A stretch of DNA of 64,000 nt from an uncultured Dongia sp. (GTDB taxonomy: Bacteria > Pseudomonadota > Alphaproteobacteria > Dongiales > Dongiaceae), in assembly GCF_936916975.1 (NCBI RefSeq), contig NZ_CAKZGO010000014.1, positions 45,249 through 109,248 of the forward strand, read 5' to 3'. The stretch's first letter is position 1. Each line of letters opens with the position of its first letter. Shown here in pieces: positions 37,667 through 46,970 of the stretch. The position numbers were made by a program, and so were the translations under genes. Under the pieces are notes generated by a model. That model searched no databases, was not told the origin of the DNA, and saw only the letters and a list, made by a program, of their open reading frames with translations.

Positions 37667-37907
37667 GCAGTGTGGCGGTTGCAAAATCGAAACTCTCACT
37701 GCGTCTCAGGGGGACCAAACTGGCCCACCTTAAGAAGGTGGCGCCGCGCGCCGGGGGATGGGGATGGCGCGCGGCAGCCTGCCCTTCACACCGCGCCACT
37801 CGGGGGTAGGGATTGGCGCGGTTCTCGGCCTGGATTCCACTGCTCGGCACGCGGGCACCGGTCAGAAGGAACCCTTCGAGGGGCATCCGGGTAAATGGGC
37901 CGACCAT

Positions 37908-37970
37908 TCACCTGGGTCGCAATAGGACGGAAAGGGGGATGGCCTTCACGTCCTGAACAGCAGTCTTCAT
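37908..37970 (-). CDS. Candidate 20-residue peptide at the 5' end of the small RNA
   Basis: ATG to TGA encodes MKTAVQDVKAIPLSVLLRPR. A GGGA stands about 10 bases upstream. The TGA is followed immediately by another ATG of a 155-codon frame that runs through the hairpins, the terminator and into the histidine-kinase gene, so that frame is not credible. The peptide has no recognised relatives and is listed only because it lies where small ORFs precede related small RNAs. Confidence 0.25.
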   Translation of the reverse strand: MKTAVQDVKAIPLSVLLRPR

Positions 37971-38011
37971 GTGTGGTGTGTCCCGTTTAGGACCGGAATG
38001 TGGCAAGAATA

Positions 38012-38436
38012 AGGAAATGGCCCCGGGTCACGAAAGGTACACAAGGCGGCGTACCCCAACTTTTCCTGTGGGTAGGGCGCGCAAATTCCGTCTCTCGGTT
38101 AGCTAAAAATTCATCTAATCGCTGTTAACTCAACGACATCGCGCTGGGGTGCCGGGACGGAAGGCCAAGCTGATTTTCCTTGAGAATCCGAGACTTTGCG
38201 GGGCTTGGCCCTCGCTGGACCCGGACCTTCATGGTAAATTATGCGCCATTCGACTCGGTTCGCGCGGCCGGTCTTCAAGGCCCGCAATCCAGAGGAACGT
38301 CGTTTATAGGTTTTATGTCCTGCTAGCCTGGGCGGTCGGCCCATCTTGCCAGCCGCGTTTTGCAGCCGCGTAGCGCAGCAGCGCTGCACCAGGAAGTGGG
38401 GTCGCTCATCTTGCGCCGCAAACTGGGAGTGGTTCC
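38012..38436. other. Upstream region and leader of acnA
   Basis: No protein gene is supported here; frames on both strands lack ribosome binding sites and family likeness. An AT-richer patch (AGCTAAAAATTCATCTAATCGCTGTTAAC, about 38100-38130) is the most promoter-like part. The long distance to the GTG start of acnA leaves room for a 5' leader of up to about 300 bases; no known riboswitch or iron-responsive element was recognised. Confidence 0.4.
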
Positions 38437-41160
38437 GTGCCTGCATTGAACAGTCTGAAAACCCGCAAAACCCTCAAGGTCGGGTCGAAATCCTATGATT
38501 ATTTCAGCCTGAAGGCGGCCGAGAAGACCCTCGGCGACCTCTCGCGCCTGCCCAATTCCATGAAGGTGCTCCTCGAAAACCTGCTGCGCTACGAAGACGG
38601 CAGCAGCGTCACGGTGAAGGACGTCCAGGCGGTCAAAAAATGGCTGAAGGACAAGCGCTCCGACCGCGAGATCGCCTATCGCCCGGCCCGCGTGCTCATG
38701 CAGGATTTCACCGGCGTCCCCGCCGTGGTCGATCTCGCCGCCATGCGCGACGCGATGGTGAAGCTCGGCGGCGACCCGCAGAAGATCAACCCGCTCTCAC
38801 CGGTCGACCTCGTCATCGATCACTCCGTCATGGTCGATTTCTTCGCTGGCCCCGGCGCCTTCAAGAAGAACGTGGATCTCGAATACGAACGCAATGGCGA
38901 GCGCTATGAATTCCTGCGCTGGGGCTCCATGGCCTTCGACAACTTTCGCGTCGTGCCGCCGGGAACCGGCATCTGCCACCAGGTGAACACCGAAAACCTC
39001 GCCCAGGTCGTCTGGACGATGAAGGAGCCGGCCACTACAGTTAAGGGCCGCAAGGTCGCCGCCAAGACCATGGCGTACCCTGACACGCTGGTCGGTACCG
39101 ACAGCCACACCACCATGGTCAACGGCCTCGCCGTGTTGGGCTGGGGTGTTGGCGGCATCGAAGCGGAAGCCGCCATGCTCGGCCAGCCGATCTCGATGGT
39201 CATTCCCGAAGTGATCGGTTTCAAATTCACCGGCAAGCTACGCGAAGGCACCACCGCGACCGACCTCGTCCTCACCGTGACGCAGATGCTGCGCAAAAAG
39301 GGCGTCGTCAATAAATTCGTCGAATTCTACGGCCCGGGCCTTGATGATCTCGCGCTGCCCGACCGCGCCACCATCGCCAATATGGCCCCGGAATATGGCG
39401 CCACCTGCGGCTTCTTCCCGGTTGATGCCGAGACGATCCGCTATCTCAAATCCACTGGCCGCAAGGCGGACCGTATCGCGCTGGTCGAGAAGTACGCCAA
39501 GGCGCAAGGCATGTGGCGCGACAAGAAGAGCCCGGACCCGGTCTTCACCGATTCACTCAGCCTCGACATCTCGACCGTGGAACCCAGCCTTGCCGGCCCG
39601 AAGCGTCCGCAGGACCGCGTGCCGCTGACCACGGCGGCGGAAGGCTTCAAGACAAATCTCGTCGATGTGTTCGGCCGCAAGGGCAATGAGAGCGCTGTCT
39701 CGGTGAAGGGCGCCGATTGGGAACTCGAAGACGGCGCCGTCGTCATCGCCGCCATCACGTCGTGCACCAATACCTCGAACCCCTCCGTCATGCTGGGTGC
39801 CGGTCTCGTCGCCAAGAAGGCAGTGGAACTCGGCCTCACCGTGAAGCCCTGGGTGAAGACCTCGCTGGCGCCAGGTTCGCAGGTCGTCACCGACTATCTC
39901 AAGAATGCCGGCCTCAACAAGCCGCTCGATAAACTCGGCTTCAACCTGGTCGGCTATGGCTGCACGACCTGCATCGGCAATTCCGGCCCGCTGCCGGAAC
40001 CGATCGCCGACGCCATCACCAAGGGCGATCTGGTGGCCGCCGCGGTCCTCTCCGGCAATCGCAATTTCGAAGGCCGCGTCAATCCGCATTGCAAGGCGAA
40101 CTACCTCGCCTCGCCGATGCTCTGCGTGGTCTATGCGTTGGCCGGCAGCATGAAGATCGACATCACCAAGGATCCGATCGGCTACGGCAAGAAGGGGAAG
40201 CCCGTCTACCTCAAGGACATCTGGCCGACGACCAAGGAAGTCTCCGACACCGTCGCCAAGGCCGTGAAGCTCTCCGACTTCAAGAAGCGCTATGCCGATG
40301 TGTTCAAGGGCGACGTCAACTGGCGCAAGGTGAAGACCTCGAAGGGCCTCACCTATACCTGGCCCAAGACCTCGACCTATGTCGCCAACCCGCCTTACTT
40401 CCAGGGCATGGCGAAGGAGCCGGGCACGATCAGTGATATCCGCGGTGCGCGGCCCCTCGCTATCCTGGGCGATTCCATCACCACCGATCACATCAGCCCG
40501 GCGGGCTCGATCAAGAAGGACGGCCCGGCCGGTGCCTATCTGATGGCGCATGGCGTGAAGCCGGAAGATTTCAACTCCTATGGTGCGCGGCGCGGCCATC
40601 ATGAGGTGATGATGCGCGGCACATTTGCCAACATCCGCCTGAAGAACGAGTTGGCACCCGGCACCGAAGGCGGCGTCACCCGCTACATGCCGGAAGGCGC
40701 CCCGATGGCGATCTACGATGCCGCCATGAAATACCAGAAGGCGGGTACGCCGCTGGTCGTGGTCGGCGGCAAGGAATACGGCACCGGCTCCAGCCGCGAT
40801 TGGGCGGCCAAGGGCACGGCGCTCCTCGGCATCAAGGCCGTGCTGGTCGAAAGCTTCGAGCGCATCCACCGCTCGAACCTGGTCGGCATGGGCGTGTTGC
40901 CGCTGGTGTTCAAGGGCGACATGACCCGGAAATCACTTGGCCTCGACGGCTCCGAAGTGTTCGACATCGTCGGCTTGGCGGGCCCCGGCAAAGCCGGCAA
41001 CATCAAGCCGCGCATGGATGTCGCGGTCCGCATCACCCGCGCCAATGGCAAGGTGGAAGAAATCACCGCCACCTGCCGCATCGATACCGCCGAGGAAGTC
41101 GAATACTTCCGCCACGGCGGCGTGCTCCCCTACGTGCTGCGGAATCTCGCCGGGGTGTAA
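38437..41160 (+). CDS. acnA: Aconitate hydratase A
   Basis: 907 residues, GTG start with GGGAG 10 bases upstream. The [4Fe-4S] ligands are in [13 protein letters not shown] and [16 protein letters not shown]. Other family blocks are [37 protein letters not shown] and, in the swivelling domain, [13 protein letters not shown] and [16 protein letters not shown]. The enzyme isomerises citrate and isocitrate in the TCA cycle and may bind RNA when iron is low. The 2-methylcitrate-specific AcnD subfamily is less likely because no prp genes are near. Confidence 0.96.
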   Translation: MPALNSLKTRKTLKVGSKSYDYFSLKAAEKTLGDLSRLPNSMKVLLENLLRYEDGSSVTVKDVQAVKKWLKDKRSDREIAYRPARVLMQDFTGVPAVVDLAAMRDAMVKLGGDPQKINPLSPVDLVIDHSVMVDFFAGPGAFKKNVDLEYERNGERYEFLRWGSMAFDNFRVVPPGTGICHQVNTENLAQVVWTMKEPATTVKGRKVAAKTMAYPDTLVGTDSHTTMVNGLAVLGWGVGGIEAEAAMLGQPISMVIPEVIGFKFTGKLREGTTATDLVLTVTQMLRKKGVVNKFVEFYGPGLDDLALPDRATIANMAPEYGATCGFFPVDAETIRYLKSTGRKADRIALVEKYAKAQGMWRDKKSPDPVFTDSLSLDISTVEPSLAGPKRPQDRVPLTTAAEGFKTNLVDVFGRKGNESAVSVKGADWELEDGAVVIAAITSCTNTSNPSVMLGAGLVAKKAVELGLTVKPWVKTSLAPGSQVVTDYLKNAGLNKPLDKLGFNLVGYGCTTCIGNSGPLPEPIADAITKGDLVAAAVLSGNRNFEGRVNPHCKANYLASPMLCVVYALAGSMKIDITKDPIGYGKKGKPVYLKDIWPTTKEVSDTVAKAVKLSDFKKRYADVFKGDVNWRKVKTSKGLTYTWPKTSTYVANPPYFQGMAKEPGTISDIRGARPLAILGDSITTDHISPAGSIKKDGPAGAYLMAHGVKPEDFNSYGARRGHHEVMMRGTFANIRLKNELAPGTEGGVTRYMPEGAPMAIYDAAMKYQKAGTPLVVVGGKEYGTGSSRDWAAKGTALLGIKAVLVESFERIHRSNLVGMGVLPLVFKGDMTRKSLGLDGSEVFDIVGLAGPGKAGNIKPRMDVAVRITRANGKVEEITATCRIDTAEEVEYFRHGGVLPYVLRNLAGV

Positions 41161-41174
41161 GACGATAACTCGCT

Positions 41175-41207
41175 CTGGACAACACGAGACCATCTCGTGT
41201 TGTCCAG
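41175..41207. terminator. Perfect 15-bp hairpin between convergent acnA and the lipoprotein gene
   Basis: CTGGACAACACGAGA-CCA-TCTCGTGTTGTCCAG is a perfect inverted repeat starting 14 bases after the acnA stop. No T-tract follows on either side, so it is either a bidirectional end structure or an RNase barrier rather than a textbook intrinsic terminator. Confidence 0.5.
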
Positions 41208-41281
41208 TAGCGTCATGCCATCCGTGGCTTGATGCCGTATTCCATGCCTGAGGCTTCCCCCAGGGTTATTGAGCGCCGGGG

Positions 41282-42712
41282 CTATTGAGCGCAGGTGAGC
41301 TTCTTCTCATCTGGCTTTTCCACGGACTTGTCGAGAGTTGTCGATGCCGCCTTGATCGTTTCCGCAGGGATCGTGGTTTTGGATTCTGCGAGCTTTTGGT
41401 TTTCTCGCTCAAGCAGACCGATGGAAGCGTCAATATCTGCTTTAAGCCAAGCCAAAGCTACGTTCATTTCGCTTACAACGCCGCTGCCCAGCGCGCGTTT
41501 CGCAGCGAGCGTTCCTTCAGCGATGAGTCGCGCAGATTCCGATGCTGCGACGGCAACTTCGCCTTCCGCCTTTGCTATCTCGACGCTGACATTGGACGCC
41601 GCCGTTTGGCAATTATTAAGTTGTTTGGATGCCAGTGCCGTTCGCGCTACCACCCTGGAGCTGATGGCGCTGCGGCTCAGCGGATCGGTGGCGGGGACAT
41701 CTGGCCAATGCCCCAATTTAGCCAAACGCTGAGTACTTTCGGTATTAGTCTTGCCGATGCTCTGCAAGAGTTCCCCCAATGCGGACATCGGATTCGCCCC
41801 GCCTGTTTGGCCACCGCTGCCGCGCGGCGTGCCGAATTCCAGCAATGACGCGCTGGGGGATCCAGGCGCGGAACCACCCAGAAGATCGCTCGGGTTGGTC
41901 GATTTTGTCTCCACAATGTTGCGGGCGATATTGAGCTTCATCAAGGTGCGGGAGACAGCGTCCAAGCCCGGGTCCTTGACCAATTGGACCGAGTCACCCA
42001 GCTCCTCGACGCCCGCTACCAGGCTGCATTCGGCGTGATAGTTGATGGCGTCCTTGACGGCGGCCTCGACGGGATAAACCGCCGTGTCTTTTTCCTGGCC
42101 CTGCAGCGCAATCGTGTTGAAGGCGCGCTCACGGCGCAGTTCGATGCCCTTCCAGATCGTGGCGACGGTCACATTATGATAGTAATCCTGGTTGAACTCC
42201 GCACGAATCCCTGACAAGGCGGAGGCCGCGCCGGACAGAATCTGCGACCCGCCACCGGTGACCAGGGCGCCCGCTGCACCCGTCACCGTGGTCAACGTGC
42301 CCAGCCAGAAATTTGCATCCGAATTCAGATTCTGCAGGAACCGCTTGTAGCGATAGCACATCTCATTGGAGGCGCCGAGCAACCGCTCCTGTATCTGGTC
42401 GCGATTGCGCTTCCGCAGGTCGTCTTCGACCCCCGTTTCTCCAGCATGATAAGCGTCAAACGCCAGATCGATTTTGCGGCCGGCCGGCAGCTCATCCCAG
42501 GTCGCAGGCTCTCCAGGCTTTGGATTATACTTCTCTTTCGCCGCACCGTCCGGGTCGAGCATCGCGATGAGATCGACCTGCTCATACTTCGTATCCAGCA
42601 GCCGCGCACCGGCGGTCGAATAGTCCGATTCCTCCTGGTCCCCCCAATCCCAACTCTCGCACCCAGATAGCAGTGTGCATGACACGAGCAACCCCGCCCA
42701 AATTGCTTTCAT
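41282..42712 (-). CDS. Uncharacterised lipoprotein of the DUF2235 cassette
   Basis: 476 residues. A lipobox LLSGC with Cys18 (next residue Glu) ends the signal peptide, so the protein should be lipidated and sent to the outer membrane. The rest is helix-rich, with a Gly/Ala-rich stretch (LVTGGGSQILSGAASALSG) near 160 that could insert in a membrane, a low-complexity Gly/Ser/Pro part near 285-310, and a long Ala/Glu-rich coiled coil at 370-460. No family is recognised. It is the third gene of a minus-strand set with a membrane protein and a DUF2235 hydrolase. Confidence 0.7.
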   Translation of the reverse strand: MKAIWAGLLVSCTLLSGCESWDWGDQEESDYSTAGARLLDTKYEQVDLIAMLDPDGAAKEKYNPKPGEPATWDELPAGRKIDLAFDAYHAGETGVEDDLRKRNRDQIQERLLGASNEMCYRYKRFLQNLNSDANFWLGTLTTVTGAAGALVTGGGSQILSGAASALSGIRAEFNQDYYHNVTVATIWKGIELRRERAFNTIALQGQEKDTAVYPVEAAVKDAINYHAECSLVAGVEELGDSVQLVKDPGLDAVSRTLMKLNIARNIVETKSTNPSDLLGGSAPGSPSASLLEFGTPRGSGGQTGGANPMSALGELLQSIGKTNTESTQRLAKLGHWPDVPATDPLSRSAISSRVVARTALASKQLNNCQTAASNVSVEIAKAEGEVAVAASESARLIAEGTLAAKRALGSGVVSEMNVALAWLKADIDASIGLLERENQKLAESKTTIPAETIKAASTTLDKSVEKPDEKKLTCAQ

Positions 42713-42802
42713 TCCCGCCCCCTGTAATTGGTGTTATCGATGTTCCGGCCGTTGAACCATCCCATATGTGCCTTGCCCATCAGGCTTGCGGCGGGTCTCT
42801 TC

Positions 42803-43855
42803 TCAGTTCGCGCCTTCGACGGCCGGCTTAGGCTTCGGGCCGGAGCTGCGCAGGTTGATGAACTTGGTCGCGAAGGCGAACCAGAATTCGGCACCGAAGC
42901 TGATCGCCGCCGCGGTGATGATCCAGCCGACCACGTGCAGAATGAGGGCCACCGAATTCTGCCATCGGAACGCTTCCGTCCAATCGGCCCAGCAGGCATC
43001 CCACGTTGTCCCCATGTCTTCCTTCATGACGTCGGGTGTGGCTGTCACGCCGCCAAGACAGGCATAGCCAAGTGGAATGCCGGTCTCGGCCAACCGGCCC
43101 AGCTCCGTCTGTGTGCCGGTGACCATGGTCTTTACTTCCTGGAGATCGGCCGGGACGGTGCTGGGAGGTGGAATGCAGTTGCTTGTGTCACTGCCTGGCC
43201 CGCAAAGCGAGGTGGTCGCGATATCAGCCATGGCTGTGCGGGTGGTCGGCGATTTCAGCATCTGCACGGTGATGGCGATGCTGTCGACATTGAACAGGAT
43301 GGCGATCAGCAGGCCGATGCGGAACAGGCGCCGTTGCGTCGCGCGCTTATAGCTGCCGCTGACCCGGCTCATGGTCGTATCGTACCATTTGCCAAGTGAC
43401 AGCTTGGCATCCTCCAGGGACTGCGCCTGAGTCAACAGAGGCAAGACAGCGCCGGCCACCGCATAGCCCGCGTCGGCACAGATAAGGGCTGCCTTGTGAT
43501 ATGCATCAAGTTTCTGTCCCGTATTGGGATCGAGACCTGACTGCTGGTCAAGATCGATCGCCTTCTTCAGCAACACATCGAGTAGTGCATCTGCAAAACT
43601 TTCAGGTGGCATATAGGAAGGGGGTGGCACACGGCCGGTTTCTTCTCGGTATAGTGATGCCACGATGGGGTGCCTGATCACGGCCATATAGATCCAACGA
43701 TCCTCGATCAGACGACGCAGTCCCTCGCGCATGCACTGGCCGCGCCAGTTTCGCTTTTGTGCAATATATTCAAGGAGCGACGAACTGAGGATTGCCAGCA
43801 TCATATAAAGAAATGACAAGCCAATGGCCAACTCGACAAGAGCCGGAACCGTCAT
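42803..43855 (-). CDS. Uncharacterised membrane protein of the DUF2235 cassette
   Basis: 350 residues. One N-terminal helix (ALVELAIGLSFLYMMLAIL), a cytosolic region, then LGKWYDTTMSRVSGSYKRATQRRLFRIGLLIAILFNVDSIAI leading into the second helix, a periplasmic loop with several Cys, and two C-terminal helices (SVALILHVVGWIITAAAIS and FGAEFWFAFATKFINL). The WYDxxMxRVSGxYKR motif recurs in a family of bacterial membrane proteins of unknown function. It overlaps the DUF2235 gene by 4 bases, so they are co-translated, and the lipoprotein gene follows 90 bases later. Confidence 0.72.
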   Translation of the reverse strand: MTVPALVELAIGLSFLYMMLAILSSSLLEYIAQKRNWRGQCMREGLRRLIEDRWIYMAVIRHPIVASLYREETGRVPPPSYMPPESFADALLDVLLKKAIDLDQQSGLDPNTGQKLDAYHKAALICADAGYAVAGAVLPLLTQAQSLEDAKLSLGKWYDTTMSRVSGSYKRATQRRLFRIGLLIAILFNVDSIAITVQMLKSPTTRTAMADIATTSLCGPGSDTSNCIPPPSTVPADLQEVKTMVTGTQTELGRLAETGIPLGYACLGGVTATPDVMKEDMGTTWDACWADWTEAFRWQNSVALILHVVGWIITAAAISFGAEFWFAFATKFINLRSSGPKPKPAVEGAN

Positions 43856-45075
43856 GGCGCGTTCCTCAGGATAGCTGTTGTTCTGGACTCATTTTTTCGT
43901 TCGCTGCCTGCTAGAGCGAGGTTGTGCGGTCTGTACCTGGAGTCCGAACCCCACTTCGCCAAAGCCGATGGGTCTATCGTTTCGCGCACGCCTAGAGTCA
44001 TCATGGGTCGATACAGACGATGTACGATTGGCAAACGTTGATAGATGCCATACGCAAATTCAGCATAAGAGTCGCGCACCGGATCAGCGTACTCGTCGCC
44101 GCGCAACGCAAGATAACTCGGGATGTCACTTTTTGTCACAGGTGGCTTACCGTCGCGAATATTCGACCAAGGCTGTTGAATGAATCGCAGTCCGAGAGCC
44201 GCGGCCTTGCCAATGATCCAATTGAGTGAGATGTCGGGAAGATTGTCATCCTCGTAACCGCCCCCAACATTGGCATGTGCGCCGGGGAACCAGCGTTGTT
44301 CAACATCAATCGTGTATTTAGGATCGAACGAATCCCACAATGCGATATTGAAGTCAGCGCGATGCTCATCGATTGCGACGGCATGATAAGCGTATTCGAC
44401 CGTGCGACTCAGTTGGAGATCATGAAATCGAAGGTTGGCGGTGCGGATCGGCTCCGATATTTTACGTAGCGTCGGAACGCCCATGGCACCGACAGTATCC
44501 CAGACGCCGATCATCTTGATTCGAACATTATGGCTATAATTCGCTCGAAACTTCACCGCAGCATCATCGGCGCGGCCTTGCGGCAAATCTTTCTGGTACA
44601 GCGCCCATGCTTCGCGGATCAGCTTGCTGTCGCGCTGGCTTTTCTCCAGTTTGTCATGCTGGTCACGCGCCTGCTCCGCCGTTATCGTCGGCTTCAGATG
44701 CTCGGCCTTTACCAGTCCGCAGCGGTTGATCAATCCGCCGAGACTGCGCGCGGTAAAGGCGCCTCGGCTGAAGCCGAACAAGTAAATTTCCGGGCCATTA
44801 TCAAAGCCGTCTTGGTTAACACCCTTCGAGACGAAGTTGCGGCATAGCCAAGCATAGCCCTGGCGGACGTTTTCATCGAGGCCCGCGCCAAACAAGCCGC
44901 CGCGCAGCTTTGTTCGATCATCAGTGCCAACGCCCATGTCGTAGAATTTGAGTTGATCATCAGCACCGGATTGCTCGTCGCCAATTGCTTGAAAGAGGCG
45001 GATGATGTTGGTGCTGTCCTCTGGTGTGTTCCAGGTCCCATCGAAGCAAACGATCAGCCGCTTAATCTCCGCCAT
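43852..45075 (-). CDS. DUF2235 alpha/beta hydrolase (Tle1-like phospholipase family)
   Basis: 407 residues. The N-terminus RLIVCFDGTWNTPEDSTNI, the nucleophile elbow GFSRGA (Ser103), VWDTVGAMGVP and the catalytic-His block WFPGAHANVGGGY are the DUF2235 hallmarks, giving a Ser-Asp-His triad. Related Tle1 proteins are type VI secretion phospholipases, but no vgrG, PAAR, hcp or adaptor gene is present, and the protein has no secretion signal. The ATG at 45075 has GGGGG 5 bases upstream. GC is visibly lower than in the neighbours, suggesting acquisition. It is the first gene of the cassette. Confidence 0.85.
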   Translation of the reverse strand: MAEIKRLIVCFDGTWNTPEDSTNIIRLFQAIGDEQSGADDQLKFYDMGVGTDDRTKLRGGLFGAGLDENVRQGYAWLCRNFVSKGVNQDGFDNGPEIYLFGFSRGAFTARSLGGLINRCGLVKAEHLKPTITAEQARDQHDKLEKSQRDSKLIREAWALYQKDLPQGRADDAAVKFRANYSHNVRIKMIGVWDTVGAMGVPTLRKISEPIRTANLRFHDLQLSRTVEYAYHAVAIDEHRADFNIALWDSFDPKYTIDVEQRWFPGAHANVGGGYEDDNLPDISLNWIIGKAAALGLRFIQQPWSNIRDGKPPVTKSDIPSYLALRGDEYADPVRDSYAEFAYGIYQRLPIVHRLYRPMMTLGVRETIDPSALAKWGSDSRYRPHNLALAGSERKNESRTTAILRNAP

Positions 45076-45105
45076 GATGCCCCCACGCAAAATGCCGAGT
45101 CACGC

Positions 45106-45240
45106 TGAAAACGGTTCGTCCGATATGCCCGTTAAAATTATTAATATCGGATTTATGATACTTTAAAGTGATCTTTCTATGGTTGTAAAGACGTTATAAA
45201 AGACAACTCGAATCACACGTATATGCAACCTCAGAGTTTC
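45106..45240. promoter_or_regulatory. AT-rich promoter region upstream of the DUF2235 cassette
   Basis: A sharp AT-rich patch (TTAAAATTATTAATATCGG, then TTTATGATACTTTAAAG and GTTATAAAAGAC) stands out in a GC-rich chromosome. It lies directly before the DUF2235 start and is the expected place for the cassette promoter. Foreign AT-rich promoters of this kind are typical for horizontally gained genes. No specific operator was identified. Confidence 0.4.
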
Positions 45241-45287
45241 CCGCGCGCTTCCCGTGCGCCTGGCCGACGCAGCACCACACTGCCGAT

Positions 45288-45301
45288 TTGATGCAGGTCA
45301 A
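45288..45301 (+). promoter_or_regulatory. FNR/FixK-type operator upstream of uspA
   Basis: TTGATGCAGGTCAA matches the TTGA-N6-TCAA core of FNR/FixK boxes exactly and the longer TTGAT-N4-ATCAA form in 9 of 10 positions. It lies about 91 bases before the start codon, leaving room for a class II position near -41. Universal stress protein genes are common FNR/FixK targets, so low-oxygen induction is plausible. Confidence 0.5.
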
Positions 45302-45391
45302 AGCCCAAAGGATTGTTCGGGTGCAGACTCCGTGCACTGAAACAACATGCTGGCGCTGTGCCAACGGCACGACGCCGCGGAGGAAAAACTC

Positions 45392-45823
45392 ATGACCATC
45401 AAGCGCATTCTATGTGCCGTCGACGGCTCGAAAGTGACCGGCCGTGTCGCCGGCTGTGCGGTTGAGCTGGCGCAGGCGACGAGGGCGAAGCTCACCTTCG
45501 TCGTCGTCAATGTCGTGCCCACGCGCATGCGGCGCACACATTACTGGGACGCCGAATCCATGACCGCCGCCGCAGCGCAATCCAACAAGCAATTGGCAGC
45601 GGCTGTGAAGATCGCCAAGGCCGTCGAGTTCACCGGTTATCAATGCGTCGTCGCGTCGGGCAGCAGCGTCGCCGATGCCATCGTCGACTATGCCGCCAAG
45701 AACAAGGCCGACCACATCGTCATGGGCACCAGTACCACCAATGAACTGGCGCGCCTGCTGCTGGGATCGGTGGCGATGGCGGTGGTCTCGCATGCCAAGG
45801 TGCCGGTGACGGTCGTCAAGTAG
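45392..45823 (+). CDS. Universal stress protein (UspA family)
   Basis: 143 residues, one UspA domain. It starts TIKRILCAVDGSKVTGRVAGCAVELA and ends in the ATP-binding glycine loop IVMGTSTTNELARLLLGSVAMAVVSHAKVPVTVV, whose G-x2-G-x9-G-S/T pattern is slightly degenerate. GGAGG stands 10 bases before the ATG; the longer frame to 45347 adds no Usp sequence. The upstream FNR/FixK-like box suggests control by oxygen. Confidence 0.9.
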   Translation: MTIKRILCAVDGSKVTGRVAGCAVELAQATRAKLTFVVVNVVPTRMRRTHYWDAESMTAAAAQSNKQLAAAVKIAKAVEFTGYQCVVASGSSVADAIVDYAAKNKADHIVMGTSTTNELARLLLGSVAMAVVSHAKVPVTVVK

Positions 45824-45915
45824 CGCGGCACGTCGGCGGCGGGTGGCTTTTCATTTCAGGGCCGACCGGCTAGAGAGGACGGGCGTTCCCATCCGTCCTC
45901 GAAAGCCCGCTCATC

Positions 45916-46548
45916 ATGACCAATCCACCGCTGCCTCTCGGTTATTCCCCGCTCGATCCTGGCCAGATCGCCAATGTCGTGACCTGCCTCGAAATGCTGG
46001 CACCGCCGCCGCCGCGCCCCGCGCGTCCGGGCGACGAGGCGTTTGTGCTGCAACCTTGGGTCCGGCCGTCGCTCACTGATTTCCGCGATCTCTTCCGCCG
46101 CGTCGGCGAGGATTGGCTGTGGTACTCGCGCCTCCTCATGGCGGATGAGAAGCTGCGCGCCATCCTGGACAGTCCCGATGTCGATCTCTATCGCCTGTAT
46201 GACGGCGATGACGTGCTGGGCCTGCTGGAACTCGATTTCCGTGAAGCGGGCCAATGCGAACTCTCCTTCTTCGGCCTGGTCCCGCAAGCCATCGGCAAGG
46301 GTGCCGGCCGTTATCTCGTCGACCGCGGCATTGCGCTTGCCTGGAACCGCGCTGCGGACAAGCCGTCGATCTCTCGCCTCTGGGTGCATACCTGCACCTT
46401 CGATCATCCGGCAGCCCTCGGCTTCTACCGGAAGGCCGGCTTTGTACCCTACGCCTTCATGGTCGAGGTGGCAGACGATCCGCGTCTCGCCGGCCATCTG
46501 CCGCGGACAGCCGCCCCACATGTGCCACTGCTGGCGGCAATGCCATGA
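45916..46548 (+). CDS. GNAT family N-acetyltransferase
   Basis: 210 residues. After a Pro-rich N-terminus, the GNAT core has VLGLLELDFREAGQCELSFFGLVPQAIGKGAGRYLVDRGI, where QAIGKGAG forms the acetyl-CoA pyrophosphate loop. RLWVHTCTFDHPAALGFYRKAGFVPY is the closing beta-bulge part. The substrate is unknown. It overlaps the downstream thioesterase-like gene by 4 bases (ATGA), so the two are translated together. Confidence 0.85.
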   Translation: MTNPPLPLGYSPLDPGQIANVVTCLEMLAPPPPRPARPGDEAFVLQPWVRPSLTDFRDLFRRVGEDWLWYSRLLMADEKLRAILDSPDVDLYRLYDGDDVLGLLELDFREAGQCELSFFGLVPQAIGKGAGRYLVDRGIALAWNRAADKPSISRLWVHTCTFDHPAALGFYRKAGFVPYAFMVEVADDPRLAGHLPRTAAPHVPLLAAMP

Positions 46549-46970
46549 AAGACACACTGAAAGTCGGCGACAAACACGTCTTCACCTTCACGGTGACCGA
46601 GGCGCAGACGGTGCCGGCACTTTATCCCCAGTCGGCTGATTTCACGACGATGCCGTCGGTGTTCGCCACCGGCTTCATGGTCGGGCTGATGGAATGGGCC
46701 TGCATCGACGCGCTGCGCCCGCATCTCGACGACGGTGAAGGCAGCCTCGGCATCGCCATCAACGTCAACCACACCGCAGCCACTCCGCCCGGCATGCTCG
46801 TCACGGTCCACGTCACCTGCACCAAGGTCGAGGGCAAGCTGCTGCAATGGCAGGTCCGCGCCGAGGATGAGGTCGACCTCATCGGCGAAGGCACCCACGA
46901 CCGCGCCGTGGTGCGCTGGGACAGGTTCAAGGCGAAGGTCGCGGAGAAGGCGGCCAAAGCCCGCGGATGA
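46545..46970 (+). CDS. Thioesterase/hotdog-fold protein (fluoroacetyl-CoA thioesterase-like)
   Basis: 141 residues with a single hotdog fold: VTEAQTVPALYPQSADFTTMPSVFATGFMVGLMEWACIDALRPHLD contains the long helix and its catalytic-side Glu, and GIAINVNHTAATPPGMLVTVHVTCTKVEGKLLQWQV the conserved H-x-A-x-T-x-x-G strand region found in FlK-like enzymes. Members hydrolyse short acyl-CoAs. The long upstream frame was discarded in favour of the ATGA-coupled start. Confidence 0.8.
   Translation: MKDTLKVGDKHVFTFTVTEAQTVPALYPQSADFTTMPSVFATGFMVGLMEWACIDALRPHLDDGEGSLGIAINVNHTAATPPGMLVTVHVTCTKVEGKLLQWQVRAEDEVDLIGEGTHDRAVVRWDRFKAKVAEKAAKARG

Larger units (their letters stand above)
37629..37999 (-). ncRNA. 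Candidate small RNA with consecutive C-rich hairpin loops
   Basis: Between a weak promoter (TATTCT at 38011-38006, minus strand) and a clear terminator lie three perfect hairpins: 9 bp at 37790-37822 with loop ATCCC.ACCCCC-like sequence, 10 bp at 37743-37775 with loop ATCCCCATCCCCC, and 7 bp at 37725-37741 (CCACCTT-CTT-AAGGTGG). Tandem hairpins exposing C-rich loops are the hallmark of alphaproteobacterial anti-Shine-Dalgarno small RNAs such as the CcsR/CuckoO type, often behind a short ORF, as here. This is an assignment by architecture, not by sequence match. Plus-strand transcription cannot be excluded. Confidence 0.45.

Noticed and set aside
37440..37907. 155-codon minus-strand frame downstream of the 20-residue peptide
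   Set aside because: It runs through the strong hairpins, the intrinsic terminator and into the histidine-kinase gene, so a ribosome would rarely meet an intact message.
39553..40869. 438-codon minus-strand frame inside acnA
   Set aside because: It is an antisense shadow of a highly conserved aconitase reading frame; its product is Gly/Asp/His/Arg-rich without domain likeness.
43852..45075. Type VI secretion effector assignment for the DUF2235 gene
   Set aside because: The catalytic fold fits, but no vgrG, PAAR, hcp, Tap or other T6SS gene lies in the window, so only the hydrolase family is claimed.
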